Shown: piece by piece, positions 18,300 through 26,196 of the stretch | Position numbering within the stretch: the first letter of the stretch is position 1 | Layout: each line of letters starts with the position of its first letter | Source: Hyphobacterium sp. CCMP332 | GTDB lineage: Bacteria; Bacteroidota; Bacteroidia; Cytophagales; CCMP332 | Direction of reading: 5' to 3' | DNA length: 64,000 bases | Assembly (NCBI GenBank): GCA_014323545.1 | Contig: CP058647.1 | Span: 1,714,001-1,778,000 of the forward strand | Translations under genes and position numbers: made by a program | Notes under the pieces: generated by a model | The model's input: only the letters and a program-made list of their open reading frames with translations | Databases searched by the model: none | Told to the model about the DNA's origin: nothing

Positions 18300-20264
18300 A
18301 TGTATCAGAATAAACATTCATCTATGCCATTGGTTTTGTTGCTGGCGATTTCAATGATAATTAATGCATCAGTTGTGTATGCAAAAAGTCCGGAATATGG
18401 CCTGAATTTTAACAATGATAAAATTCATGCGGCTGTATGGTCTCCTGATGCAGAGGTTATATATATCAATGTGTATAGAGATTGTGAAAGTCAAAGCTCG
18501 CTGTTTTCCAAAGCGCTTATAAAACTTCCTTATGGGAATTGGTCCGTTTCGCTTGACGATAGCCTGATAGGCTACACCTATTCATTTTCGATTCAAAGAA
18601 ATGGTCAGAATTCACGAGAAGTAGTGGACCCATTCGTAAAAAGTACCTGTGCCAATGGCAATCGCGGTACTTTTTTAAGAACCGATGCTATCATTCCGGA
18701 AGGATGGGAAAAAGACAAGTTTATTGAGCGAAAGAAATACGACCCGCTAATCTTATATGAATTGCATGTTCGCGATTTTTCTATTGACCCAAAATCTGGC
18801 ATGTCAAATAAAGGTAAATATCTCGCCTTCAGTGAAAAATACAGCAATAATGCAATGGGCAAACCAAGCGGTATAAATTATATTAAAGATTTGGGTGTTA
18901 CTCACCTTCATTTACTTCCCGTATTTGATTTTGCAAGCATCGATGAGCTTTCTGACAAGCCAAAATACAATTGGGGCTATGACCCTCAGAATTTTTTTGT
19001 GCCCGAAGGAAGCTATTCATCGATTCCAAATAACCCGAAATCCAGAATATTAGAGTTTAAAGAAATGGTTAAGTCTATTCATGAAAGTGGATTGGGCGTA
19101 ATAATGGATGTTGTTTATAATCACACTTATTATTTAGAAAATTCAAATTATCAGGTCTGGGCGCCAGGATATTACTACAGACAAAACGAAGATGGTACAT
19201 ATTCAAATGCTTCCGCCTGCGGAAATGAACTGGCAACAGAAAGAGAAAAAGTAAGAGAACTAATTATTGAATCCTTAAAGTTTTGGATGAATGAATACCA
19301 TATAGATGGCTTTCGTTTTGATTTAATGGGCATAATGGATATTCCAGGAATGAAATTAATCACAGAAGAACTTGAAAAAATAAATCCCGGTGTTGTGCTA
19401 TACGGGGAAGGCTGGTTAGCAGGATCCAGCCCTTTAGCGGATTCGCTCAGAGCAATGAAAGCCAATATGAAAAAGATTCCCGGTATTTCTGCATTCAGTG
19501 ATGAAATTCGAGATGGATTAAAGGGGCATTGGTCCGAAGAGAAGGATAAAGGCTTCGTTTCCGGTAAGCCAGGAATGAAAGCTAGTGTTAAGTTTGGCAT
19601 TGCCGGCGCCAGCGAACACCCTCAAATTGATTACTCAAAAGTAAATAATTCGGATTTTGCCTGGGCAGAGAACCCATGGCAGTGTATCAATTACGTATCC
19701 TGTCACGACAATCACACACTTATTGATAAACTAAAAATCTCTGCCGGTAATTACGATGAAGCACTTTTAAAAAAAATGCATCTTCTGGCGCAAAGTGTGG
19801 TGCTCAGCGCACAGGGAATTCCCTTTCTTCATGCAGGCACTGAGTTTTTTAGGACCAAATACGGAGATCACAATAGTTTTGAGTCGCCCGATAGTATTAA
19901 TATGATCGATTGGTCTTTAGTTTCTGAGAATCAGGAGTCGATTGATTATTTAAAAGCACTTATTCAATTTCGAAAAACGAATGATGCTTTTTGGTCAGTT
20001 TCAAAAAACGAAGTCAATAGAAAACTTAAATTTCTTGATGGTGATGATTCAGAATTGATTGTTTTTTCATTAAAATCTGATGATGATGAAAGGGGATTTA
20101 ATGAGGCTTTGTTTCTTTTTGCTGGTGTTGGAACAGAAGAGAGTTTTATTTTGCCCGATGGCCAATGGTCATTACAGTTTACAGGGTTTGCAAAAGCTGA
20201 AAATAAAATGCTTGAGGGAAAAATTACCATTCAAGGACCCGAAGCTATTATCCTGACTCGCTAG
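18300..20264 (+). CDS. pulA: Secreted type I pullulanase (GH13)
   Basis: From the ATG at 18300 the protein is 654 residues with a hydrophobic N-terminal signal (MPLVLLLAISMIINASVVYA within the first 35). An in-frame start at 18183 would run inside the divergent gene and is unlikely. An N-terminal CBM48-like part is followed by the pullulanase signature YNWGYDP and the four GH13 regions: DVVYNHT, GFRFDLMG (nucleophile Asp), LYGEGW (acid/base Glu) and SCHDNHTL. It hydrolyses alpha-1,6 bonds in pullulan, glycogen or starch, here probably in the periplasm. The C-terminus overlaps the end of the convergent regulator gene by 17 bases. Confidence 0.92.
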   Translation: MYQNKHSSMPLVLLLAISMIINASVVYAKSPEYGLNFNNDKIHAAVWSPDAEVIYINVYRDCESQSSLFSKALIKLPYGNWSVSLDDSLIGYTYSFSIQRNGQNSREVVDPFVKSTCANGNRGTFLRTDAIIPEGWEKDKFIERKKYDPLILYELHVRDFSIDPKSGMSNKGKYLAFSEKYSNNAMGKPSGINYIKDLGVTHLHLLPVFDFASIDELSDKPKYNWGYDPQNFFVPEGSYSSIPNNPKSRILEFKEMVKSIHESGLGVIMDVVYNHTYYLENSNYQVWAPGYYYRQNEDGTYSNASACGNELATEREKVRELIIESLKFWMNEYHIDGFRFDLMGIMDIPGMKLITEELEKINPGVVLYGEGWLAGSSPLADSLRAMKANMKKIPGISAFSDEIRDGLKGHWSEEKDKGFVSGKPGMKASVKFGIAGASEHPQIDYSKVNNSDFAWAENPWQCINYVSCHDNHTLIDKLKISAGNYDEALLKKMHLLAQSVVLSAQGIPFLHAGTEFFRTKYGDHNSFESPDSINMIDWSLVSENQESIDYLKALIQFRKTNDAFWSVSKNEVNRKLKFLDGDDSELIVFSLKSDDDERGFNEALFLFAGVGTEESFILPDGQWSLQFTGFAKAENKMLEGKITIQGPEAIILTR

Positions 20265-20550
20265 TATCTTCAATGATCTTTTTAATGTTTGCTACATATT
20301 CTTCAAAAGCATTATGCCCTTTTGTGGTGATTTTACAATCGGTTCTCGGGTAGTTATTGGCAAAGCCTTTTTTTACTTTAATGTATCCGGCCTCTTTCAA
20401 TTTGTTTATTTGGACGCTTAGGTTGCCGGCGGTGGCCCCGGTTTTACCTTTGATAAAAGTGAACTCTGCTTCTTTAACAGAAATCAGAATTGAAATTACC
20501 TTAAGCCTTAGTTCTGAGTGTAATACAGGGTCTAGTTTTGGAAGACTCAT
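20248..20550 (-). CDS. Winged-helix transcriptional regulator
   Basis: 100 residues. LHSELRLKVISIL, GATAGNLSVQINKLKEAGYIKVKKG and ITTKGHNAFEEYV make a winged helix-turn-helix of the MarR/ArsR-like HTH_34 type, with recognition helix and wing visible. It overlaps the upstream membrane-protein gene by 4 bases. Small regulators of this kind are often encoded with an integral membrane protein whose expression they control; that role is inferred. Confidence 0.85.
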   Translation of the reverse strand: MSLPKLDPVLHSELRLKVISILISVKEAEFTFIKGKTGATAGNLSVQINKLKEAGYIKVKKGFANNYPRTDCKITTKGHNAFEEYVANIKKIIEDTSESG

Positions 20551-21119
20551 TTGCCAAATTTAGCTCTTAACATATAGCCGGGAATAATATAACTTAACAA
20601 AATAGCCAGAGCCAACAATAATAATTGATACTGAAAGGGCTGAAAAAGGCATATGGCCGCAATTATCCAATTGGAGAATGCACCGTATATAAATGGCTTA
20701 AAAGCGATGATATAACCTGTAGCAAAAATTGCCATGGCATAAAGCATTATAAAAATCGGATACACATTGGATGGGCCGATGGCATACATCGCGAGCAATA
20801 ACAAAAAGATAGAGATTATAAATGCTATCCAAACTCCCGCCAAAGCAGTATCAGAATAGCTTTTTGTGCCACCTGTATTTTCATATTTCCAAGAATAAAT
20901 AAAATGCACAATTCCACCTACAAACATTAATGACCAGGCGATATAGGGATGTTCATAATGCATAATATACATGAGCACATAATGTGATAAACTGGCTACA
21001 AGTACTAACCAGCCCCAGAGTAAATAAGCAAAGCTTGTTCCCGACAAATTCGACTTGGTACTATTGATCATTTCTTCGATCAATTCAATTCTTGATTGTA
21101 ATTCCTGATCCTTATTCAT
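20547..21119 (-). CDS. Integral membrane protein in regulator operon
   Basis: 190 residues. After a charged N-terminal helix (MNKDQELQSRIELIEEMI), about five or six hydrophobic segments follow (around 28-50, 58-75, 92-112, 116-135, 145-180). No transporter or enzyme motif is visible. It overlaps the genes on both sides: the regulator by 4 bases and the DUF1579-like gene by 8. Function unknown; perhaps the target or sensor of the adjacent winged-helix protein. Confidence 0.8.
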   Translation of the reverse strand: MNKDQELQSRIELIEEMINSTKSNLSGTSFAYLLWGWLVLVASLSHYVLMYIMHYEHPYIAWSLMFVGGIVHFIYSWKYENTGGTKSYSDTALAGVWIAFIISIFLLLLAMYAIGPSNVYPIFIMLYAMAIFATGYIIAFKPFIYGAFSNWIIAAICLFQPFQYQLLLLALAILLSYIIPGYMLRAKFGK

Positions 21120-21660
21120 TTTCTTGTGATTTATTTTTTGTTAATGTCATTTCAAAAAATTGTGTTAATTCCTCGTCGCCTTTCTTTCTCTCCCCAATTT
21201 CAAACCATTGGCCTTTTTCATTAAGGGTAATTGTGTAAACCATTGTTCCTGCATAAGGATTTTCAATCTTCCAAATGAATGTATCTTGTTTTACCATCGC
21301 ATCATAACTGCCGTGATACCCTTGCATTACATGGGAGTCGAATTTGTACTTCTTTTCACGCACATCAAAGTAAACTATAGCAAGTGCGTCGTGGGTAATG
21401 GCATTTGATTCCGTGTCTTTGCCCTGACCTTCAATAAGTAAGGTTGTTCCGTCTGTTTTAAAGCGAACTCGTTCTGTTTGCAGAAATTCTTCTCTTTGTT
21501 CCTGCCCCATCGATACCCAACCCTTTCCTTCCCAGTCACCTGTTAGGAATTCAAGTTTTTTCATGGCTGCTTTTTGTGCCTCTTTGACCGTATTTTCCTG
21601 GGCATGTATTTTGAATACCAAGCATAATGATATAGCAAGAGTTAACAATACATTTTTCAT
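21112..21660 (-). CDS. DUF1579-like secreted protein
   Basis: From the ATG at 21660 it is 182 residues with a signal peptide (MKNVLLTLAISLCLVFKIHAQ). The open frame extends to a TTG at 21687, but that falls inside the predicted promoter element. The mature part starts with LEFLTGDWEGKGW and shows TEGT-like beta strands (FKTDGTTLLIEGQG, YDAMVKQDTFIW), matching DUF1579 and related lipocalin-like beta-barrels. Likely periplasmic. First gene of a three-gene overlapping operon. Confidence 0.75.
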   Translation of the reverse strand: MKNVLLTLAISLCLVFKIHAQENTVKEAQKAAMKKLEFLTGDWEGKGWVSMGQEQREEFLQTERVRFKTDGTTLLIEGQGKDTESNAITHDALAIVYFDVREKKYKFDSHVMQGYHGSYDAMVKQDTFIWKIENPYAGTMVYTITLNEKGQWFEIGERKKGDEELTQFFEMTLTKNKSQENE

Positions 21661-21684
21661 AATAAAGTAGTTTATAATATAAAC

Positions 21685-21692
21685 CAAATTTA
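21685..21692 (-). promoter_or_regulatory. -7 element (TAAATTTG) of the DUF1579-wHTH operon
   Basis: On the minus strand TAAATTTG matches TAnnTTTG exactly and lies 24 bases before the chosen ATG at 21660. No well-placed TTG box is visible upstream. Confidence 0.35.
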
Positions 21693-21702
21693 TAAAAAAT
21701 AT

Positions 21703-22476
21703 TTAGAATCTAAAATTCAAGGCATTTTGAATGCTATAAGTAAGGTTTGGAATACCGGGGTCGGATACAGGAAAAGAATCATAAAGAAGGTTTGATAGTA
21801 ACATCCAGTTTATTTTATCATTAATTGAAACACTGAAATCTATACTCGTTGAAATACGAAAATCGTTTAATTGATCTACTCTGGGCTGATAATAAGTAAC
21901 AGAATTGGCGCTTAGATTTTTACCTAGTTTTATTTTATAGAATAGATAGATGCTCGCCCTGACATCACTGTGAACTATTGCTGTATCCAGTTCTTTTTCA
22001 TATTCGTACATGAGCATGGTCCCAAACATAAGAGAATTTACACCGTAGGGCTGAACATTAAACCTAGGCCCTCCACCCAGCAGAAACCTTTGTTGTATTC
22101 TTAAAACAGGGTTGGTTTGAATTTGGGAGAAAAGGGCTCCTGTATATTTGTAATTAAAGTCATAAGTATATCTAAGGTGTTGATACCCCTGATTAACTGC
22201 TGCGTTCTCAGCATCATCAATATTCAAAAGAGCGTTGTATTTATTTATTGAAATAAGCCGGTTTTTTTTCCAGGAGTAATACATTTCTGACCCAATACCC
22301 CCGGAAAGTGATTTTGTGGTGTTTGAATTGAAATTAAAATTTAAATCCACATTGCCACTAAAACCGCTGGCAGTATCTGTGAGTTGTCGCGCTTCTACTA
22401 CAATAATTTGCGCTATTATTTTATTTTGACCGTTAAACAAAATGGCAAAAAGACTTAAAAAAAGTAGTCGTTTCAA
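21703..22476 (-). CDS. DUF481 family outer membrane protein
   Basis: 257 residues with a signal peptide (MKRLLFLSLFAILFNGQNKIIAQ). Alternating hydrophobic beta strands (GNVDLNFNFNSNTTKSL, HLRYTYDFNYKYTGALFSQ, QQRFLLGGGPRFNV) and a C-terminal aromatic residue (ALNFRF) fit a DUF481-type salt-induced outer membrane barrel. It ends 43 bases before the DUF1579 gene starts, in the same direction. Function unknown. Confidence 0.8.
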   Translation of the reverse strand: MKRLLFLSLFAILFNGQNKIIAQIIVVEARQLTDTASGFSGNVDLNFNFNSNTTKSLSGGIGSEMYYSWKKNRLISINKYNALLNIDDAENAAVNQGYQHLRYTYDFNYKYTGALFSQIQTNPVLRIQQRFLLGGGPRFNVQPYGVNSLMFGTMLMYEYEKELDTAIVHSDVRASIYLFYKIKLGKNLSANSVTYYQPRVDQLNDFRISTSIDFSVSINDKINWMLLSNLLYDSFPVSDPGIPNLTYSIQNALNFRF

Positions 22477-22606
22477 ATTATGAAATAGGATAAATTCAGG
22501 CCTGCAAAGAATGGGAGAAAATTAGATTGAACAAATTTAAAATGATTTTAATACTCAATAAACTTATTTCTAACTTAAAGCTTTATTATAGTATAAATTA
22601 ATATTA

Positions 22607-24067
22607 ATGAACGAAGAAATTAGAAGTCTTGAACCTAAGCCATTGTGGAATTATTTCTCTGATTTAAATGCTGTTCCCAGGCCATCAAAAAAAGAAGAAA
22701 GAGTAATTAAGTTTATGAAGTCTTTTGGAGAAAGCCTTGGCTTAAAAACAATAGTCGACGATATAGGAAATGTCATAATCAAAAAACCCGCTTCATCCGG
22801 TATGGAAGACCGGCAAACTGTTGTTCTACAAAGTCACCTCGACATGGTCCATCAAAAAAATGCGGATACGGACTTTGAATTTGAAAAAGAAGGTATAAAA
22901 ATGTTGGTTGAAGATGACTGGGTAAAAGCAAAAGGCACAACCCTTGGTGCAGATAATGGCATCGGTGTTGCGTCAATTATGGCATTGCTCGCATCAAAAG
23001 ACATACAGCACCCTGCAATTGAAGCACTTTTTACTATCGATGAAGAAACAGGAATGACTGGTGCTCAGGAATTAAAACCCGGCTATCTCGATGGCAAATT
23101 GCTTTTAAATCTGGATACAGAAGATGACAGGGAATTAACAATTGGCTGTGCTGGAGGAATTGATATCAGCGTTTCTGGCGGTTATCAAAGTGTCGGTTTA
23201 GGCTCAAACTATTCATACTTTTCCTTAACTGTTAAAGGTTTAACCGGTGGACATTCCGGAATGGACATTCATTTGGGCAGAGGCAATGCCAACAAAATTA
23301 TGAACCGCATTTTAATGGAGTGTACTGGCAAACACGATCTAAAAGTTTGCGAAGTAGATGGTGGCGGTCTTCGAAATGCTATTCCGCGTGAATCAAAGGC
23401 TATTATTGCAATAGAGAACTCAAATCATGATGCATTTGAAAAAGACCTTGAAGCTTTAAAGAAAATTATCAAAAATGAAAATAAGGTAACTGATCCCTCT
23501 TTGGATATTTTACTTAACAAGATCTCCAATGAACATAAAGCATTAAACGAAGAGTTTCAATTTAAAATTTTAAGAAGTATTGGCGCTTGCCCCAATGGAA
23601 TTTTCAGAATGAGTCCAAACATACCCGGTCTTGTTCAGACATCGAATAATCTGGCCAGAGTATTAATAAAAGATAATTCATATTCAATACTTTGTCTGAC
23701 CAGAAGTGCTGTAGATTCTGAGAAAATGGAGCTGGCCTATAATATCAAAGGCGCATTTGAATTAGCCGGTGCCAATGTGAGCCTGGATGGATCATACCCC
23801 GGTTGGGCGCCCAATCCCAATTCTAAAATTGTGGATGTTATGGCCGACCTATATCGAAAAATGCACAATGAAGAGCCTGATGTAAATGCATGCCATGCAG
23901 GCCTGGAATGCGGTATTATTGGATCACATTATCCAGAAATGGACATGGTTTCCTTTGGCCCAAACATTCGCGGCGCACATTCCCCGGATGAAAAAGTTCA
24001 GATCAGCTCTGTTCAAAAGTTTTGGGAGTATTTGCTTGAGACATTGAAGCTCGTTCCAAAAAAATAA
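22607..24067 (+). CDS. pepD: Aminoacyl-histidine dipeptidase (M20 family, PepD)
   Basis: 486 residues, cytoplasmic. M20 metal ligands can be seen in LQSHLDMVHQ, GADNGIG, TIDEETGMTGAQEL and LNLDTED, and the C-terminal catalytic half has ACHAGLECG and SFGPNIRGAHSPDE. The NAVPRPSKKEERV N-terminus is typical of PepD. It cleaves Xaa-His and other dipeptides using two Zn ions. It is followed 24 bases later by a DUF4399 lipoprotein. Confidence 0.95.
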   Translation: MNEEIRSLEPKPLWNYFSDLNAVPRPSKKEERVIKFMKSFGESLGLKTIVDDIGNVIIKKPASSGMEDRQTVVLQSHLDMVHQKNADTDFEFEKEGIKMLVEDDWVKAKGTTLGADNGIGVASIMALLASKDIQHPAIEALFTIDEETGMTGAQELKPGYLDGKLLLNLDTEDDRELTIGCAGGIDISVSGGYQSVGLGSNYSYFSLTVKGLTGGHSGMDIHLGRGNANKIMNRILMECTGKHDLKVCEVDGGGLRNAIPRESKAIIAIENSNHDAFEKDLEALKKIIKNENKVTDPSLDILLNKISNEHKALNEEFQFKILRSIGACPNGIFRMSPNIPGLVQTSNNLARVLIKDNSYSILCLTRSAVDSEKMELAYNIKGAFELAGANVSLDGSYPGWAPNPNSKIVDVMADLYRKMHNEEPDVNACHAGLECGIIGSHYPEMDMVSFGPNIRGAHSPDEKVQISSVQKFWEYLLETLKLVPKK

Positions 24068-24091
24068 TAATTTTAACAAAAACACATAATT

Positions 24092-24589
24092 ATGAATTTG
24101 AAATATCTAAGTATAATAATCATTTCTGCATTTCTGATTTCTTGTAGCACCGGCGAAAAAGCGGAAAGTGAAAACAAAAATGAAGAAGTTGTTGAAGAAA
24201 GCACTGCACAGGAAGAGGAAATTGAGTTAATTGGGGCAGCAGCTGAACTAAGCGCTGATCAGTCTGTATATTTCGCGAGCCCGGAAGACGGGGCTGAACT
24301 TAATTCTCCTGTAATTGTAGAATTTGGCGTAGAAGGAATGGAAGTGGAGCCTGCCGGTGCCTTATCCAAAAACAAAGGACATCATCATATCATCATTAAT
24401 GGAAGTTTTGTTCCGAAAGGTGAGGTAGTGCCGGCTGATGATACGCATATTCATTATGGCGCCGGGCAACTTAGGGACACTCTGGAACTGGAACCGGGAG
24501 AATATACATTGACCATGCAATTTGCCGACGGACTTCACAATTCTTATGGAGAGCAAATGAGTGCCACAATAAACGTCACTGTAAACTAA
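24092..24589 (+). CDS. DUF4399 domain lipoprotein
   Basis: 165 residues. The signal ends in a lipobox (ISAFLISCS) and is followed by an acidic, low-complexity linker rich in E. The conserved block FASPEDGAELNSPVIVEFGVEGM, the His-rich KGHHHIIING and DDTHIHYGAGQ, and the C-terminal FADGLHNSYG are typical of DUF4399. The His cluster suggests metal binding (inference). Probably co-transcribed with pepD; ends at a strong terminator. Confidence 0.88.
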   Translation: MNLKYLSIIIISAFLISCSTGEKAESENKNEEVVEESTAQEEEIELIGAAAELSADQSVYFASPEDGAELNSPVIVEFGVEGMEVEPAGALSKNKGHHHIIINGSFVPKGEVVPADDTHIHYGAGQLRDTLELEPGEYTLTMQFADGLHNSYGEQMSATINVTVN

Positions 24590-24597
24590 AAATAGAG

Positions 24598-24618
24598 AGC
24601 GGCTCCGGCCGCTTTTTT
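24598..24618. terminator. Rho-independent terminator between DUF4399 and dapF-like genes
   Basis: AGCGGC (24598-24603), TCCG loop, GCCGCT (24608-24613), then a T-rich tract. It lies between the ends of two convergent genes. The T-tract is on the plus side, so it mainly serves the DUF4399 transcript. Confidence 0.9.
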
Positions 24619-25453
24619 ATTTTTCTAAATTACCATATACTCCATCATATATATGCTGAACGTTACCCTTCATTAAAATATCTCCATTATCCAATATTGA
24701 AATATAAATTTCTCCTCCCGGCATTTTTACTTTTATATCACTTTTAGTTTTTTTTAAAAAATTTGAGACATATGCTGCCGCACATGAGCTTGAACCCGAA
24801 GCCAATGTATAACCGGCGCCCCTCTCCCAAATGCTTATTTCTATTTCATTCTTGCTTAGAACTCTAACCATTTGAACGTTCGTCCTTCTAGGAAACAATT
24901 TGTTTTTTTCAATTTCAGGACCAAGGGTGTGAATCAAGTTTTCATTCCAGTCTTCAGGAAAAAAGACAGCATGAGGATTTCCTACACTTAAAGCCGTAAG
25001 ATTGATATCTCCAAGACTTGTTTTAAAAGCCTTATCAATCCATTTCTTTTCTGCGTCTATTGGGATGTCTTTTGGACTGTAACTGGCTTTGCCCATATTG
25101 ATGCTAATTAAGCTGGCTTCACTGTTTTCAATTTTAACATCAACCAGACCTGAAACTGTTCTAATTTTAAATTCTTTTTGGTCAACATGGCCTTTTATAA
25201 AAAGGTGATGTGCAAAAATCCTTAGGCCATTACCGCTTTTTTCTGCCTCGCTTCCGTCCGGGTTAAATATCCTTAATTCAGGCCAGCCTCCATTCAGAAT
25301 TGAACCATAGAGAATACCGTCTGAGCCGGCGCCATAGTGCCGGTCACATATTCTTTTTACACTTTCTTCATTAGGTGAAAATGCTTTCTCTACGGATTCA
25401 ATTACAAGGTAATCGTTTCCAAGTGCCTGATATTTAGTGAACTCGAAGGACAA
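24617..25453 (-). CDS. dapF: DapF-family protein lacking both catalytic cysteines
   Basis: 278 residues, the normal diaminopimelate epimerase length, with the DapF scaffold: LGNDYLVIE, GAGSDGIL, FNPDGSEAEKSGNG, SVGNPHAVFF, RRTNVQMV and WERGAGYTLASGSSSC. In standard DapF the catalytic cysteines sit in NGxRCF and TLACGSGAC. Here they are Ile79 (NGLRIF) and Ser219 (TLASGS). The other binding residues (Asn, Glu, Arg) remain. So the fold is DapF, but the two-base epimerase mechanism cannot work as usual. It may be a different isomerase or dehydratase, or a subfamily using another mechanism. It is monocistronic, convergent with the DUF4399 gene. Confidence 0.88.
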   Translation of the reverse strand: MSFEFTKYQALGNDYLVIESVEKAFSPNEESVKRICDRHYGAGSDGILYGSILNGGWPELRIFNPDGSEAEKSGNGLRIFAHHLFIKGHVDQKEFKIRTVSGLVDVKIENSEASLISINMGKASYSPKDIPIDAEKKWIDKAFKTSLGDINLTALSVGNPHAVFFPEDWNENLIHTLGPEIEKNKLFPRRTNVQMVRVLSKNEIEISIWERGAGYTLASGSSSCAAAYVSNFLKKTKSDIKVKMPGGEIYISILDNGDILMKGNVQHIYDGVYGNLEK

Positions 25454-25497
25454 TGAAGAAAATTTCTTAAATTAAACTTTAAGTTAATGATTCAAAT

Positions 25498-26052
25498 ATG
25501 ATCAAAAAGATTCTAATAGGACTCGGAATTCTTGTAATACTTTTAGCCGCATTTATCCTTTCTTATTTTTTTTATTTCACCCGTCTTGCAAGTCCGGAAG
25601 CAAATCTACACTTTGAAAATCAAGAGGTTCAATTGGATATCAATTATTGCCAGCCAGGCAAAAAGAGCAGGTTGATATTTGGCAATGAGGGTGAAGGTGC
25701 GCTTGTTCCATTTGGGAAATACTGGAGATTAGGCGCAAACCAGGCCACTGAAATTGAATTTAAGCAAGCCGTTTTATTTAATGATGTCAAAGTAGAAGCC
25801 GGAAAGTATAGAATGTACGCTATTCCTAATAAAGATTTTTGGATCATTCGTCTTAATTCTCAATTGGGTGAATGGGGTGCCATTGAACCCGATTATTCAT
25901 TGGATGTGGCCGAGACAAAAGTTCCAACAATTAGCACGGAAGAAACAGAGCTTTTTACAATGACTATAAAAGAAAAGCAGAATGGTGCTTTATTAATTAT
26001 GAAATGGGACCGAACATCGGTCGAAATTCCTCTTCAGTCAATTATTAAATAA
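25498..26052 (+). CDS. DUF2911 domain membrane-anchored protein
   Basis: 184 residues. An N-terminal membrane anchor (IKKILIGLGILVILLAAFIL) is followed by a DUF2911 beta domain: FGNEGEGALVPFGKYWRLGANQATEIEF, KVEAGKYRMYAIP, WGAIEPDYS. The family is periplasmic and of unknown function. It starts 44 bases from the divergent dapF-like gene and is followed 6 bases later by the bTHX gene. Confidence 0.85.
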   Translation: MIKKILIGLGILVILLAAFILSYFFYFTRLASPEANLHFENQEVQLDINYCQPGKKSRLIFGNEGEGALVPFGKYWRLGANQATEIEFKQAVLFNDVKVEAGKYRMYAIPNKDFWIIRLNSQLGEWGAIEPDYSLDVAETKVPTISTEETELFTMTIKEKQNGALLIMKWDRTSVEIPLQSIIK

Positions 26053-26058
26053 TATAAT

Positions 26059-26196
26059 ATGGGAAAAGGAGATAGAAAAAGTAAAAAAGGAAAATTATGG
26101 CGTGGTTCGTACGGTAATCGCAGACCAAGGCCAGCTAAGTCTTTGGTTGTTTCCAAATCTGCTAAAAGCAAAAAGGCTAAGTCGAAAACGTCTTAA
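26059..26196 (+). CDS. Ribosomal protein bTHX (Thx family)
   Basis: A 45-codon frame starting MGKGDRKSKKGKLWRGSYGN and ending in a Lys/Ser-rich tail. The MGKGD.K...GK..RGSYG pattern is the signature of the small basic 30S protein Thx (TIGR04560-type), which binds at the top of the 30S head. It lies 6 bases after the DUF2911 stop and its last 20 bases overlap the end of the convergent symporter gene. Confidence 0.88.
   Translation: MGKGDRKSKKGKLWRGSYGNRRPRPAKSLVVSKSAKSKKAKSKTS

Noticed and set aside
19175-19600. 141-codon minus-strand frame inside pullulanase
   Set aside because: Antisense to GH13 catalytic regions; no motif and no start context.
24617-25453. Pseudogene status of the dapF-like gene
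   Set aside because: The frame is full length and all other family motifs are kept, so loss of the cysteines looks like functional divergence and not decay.
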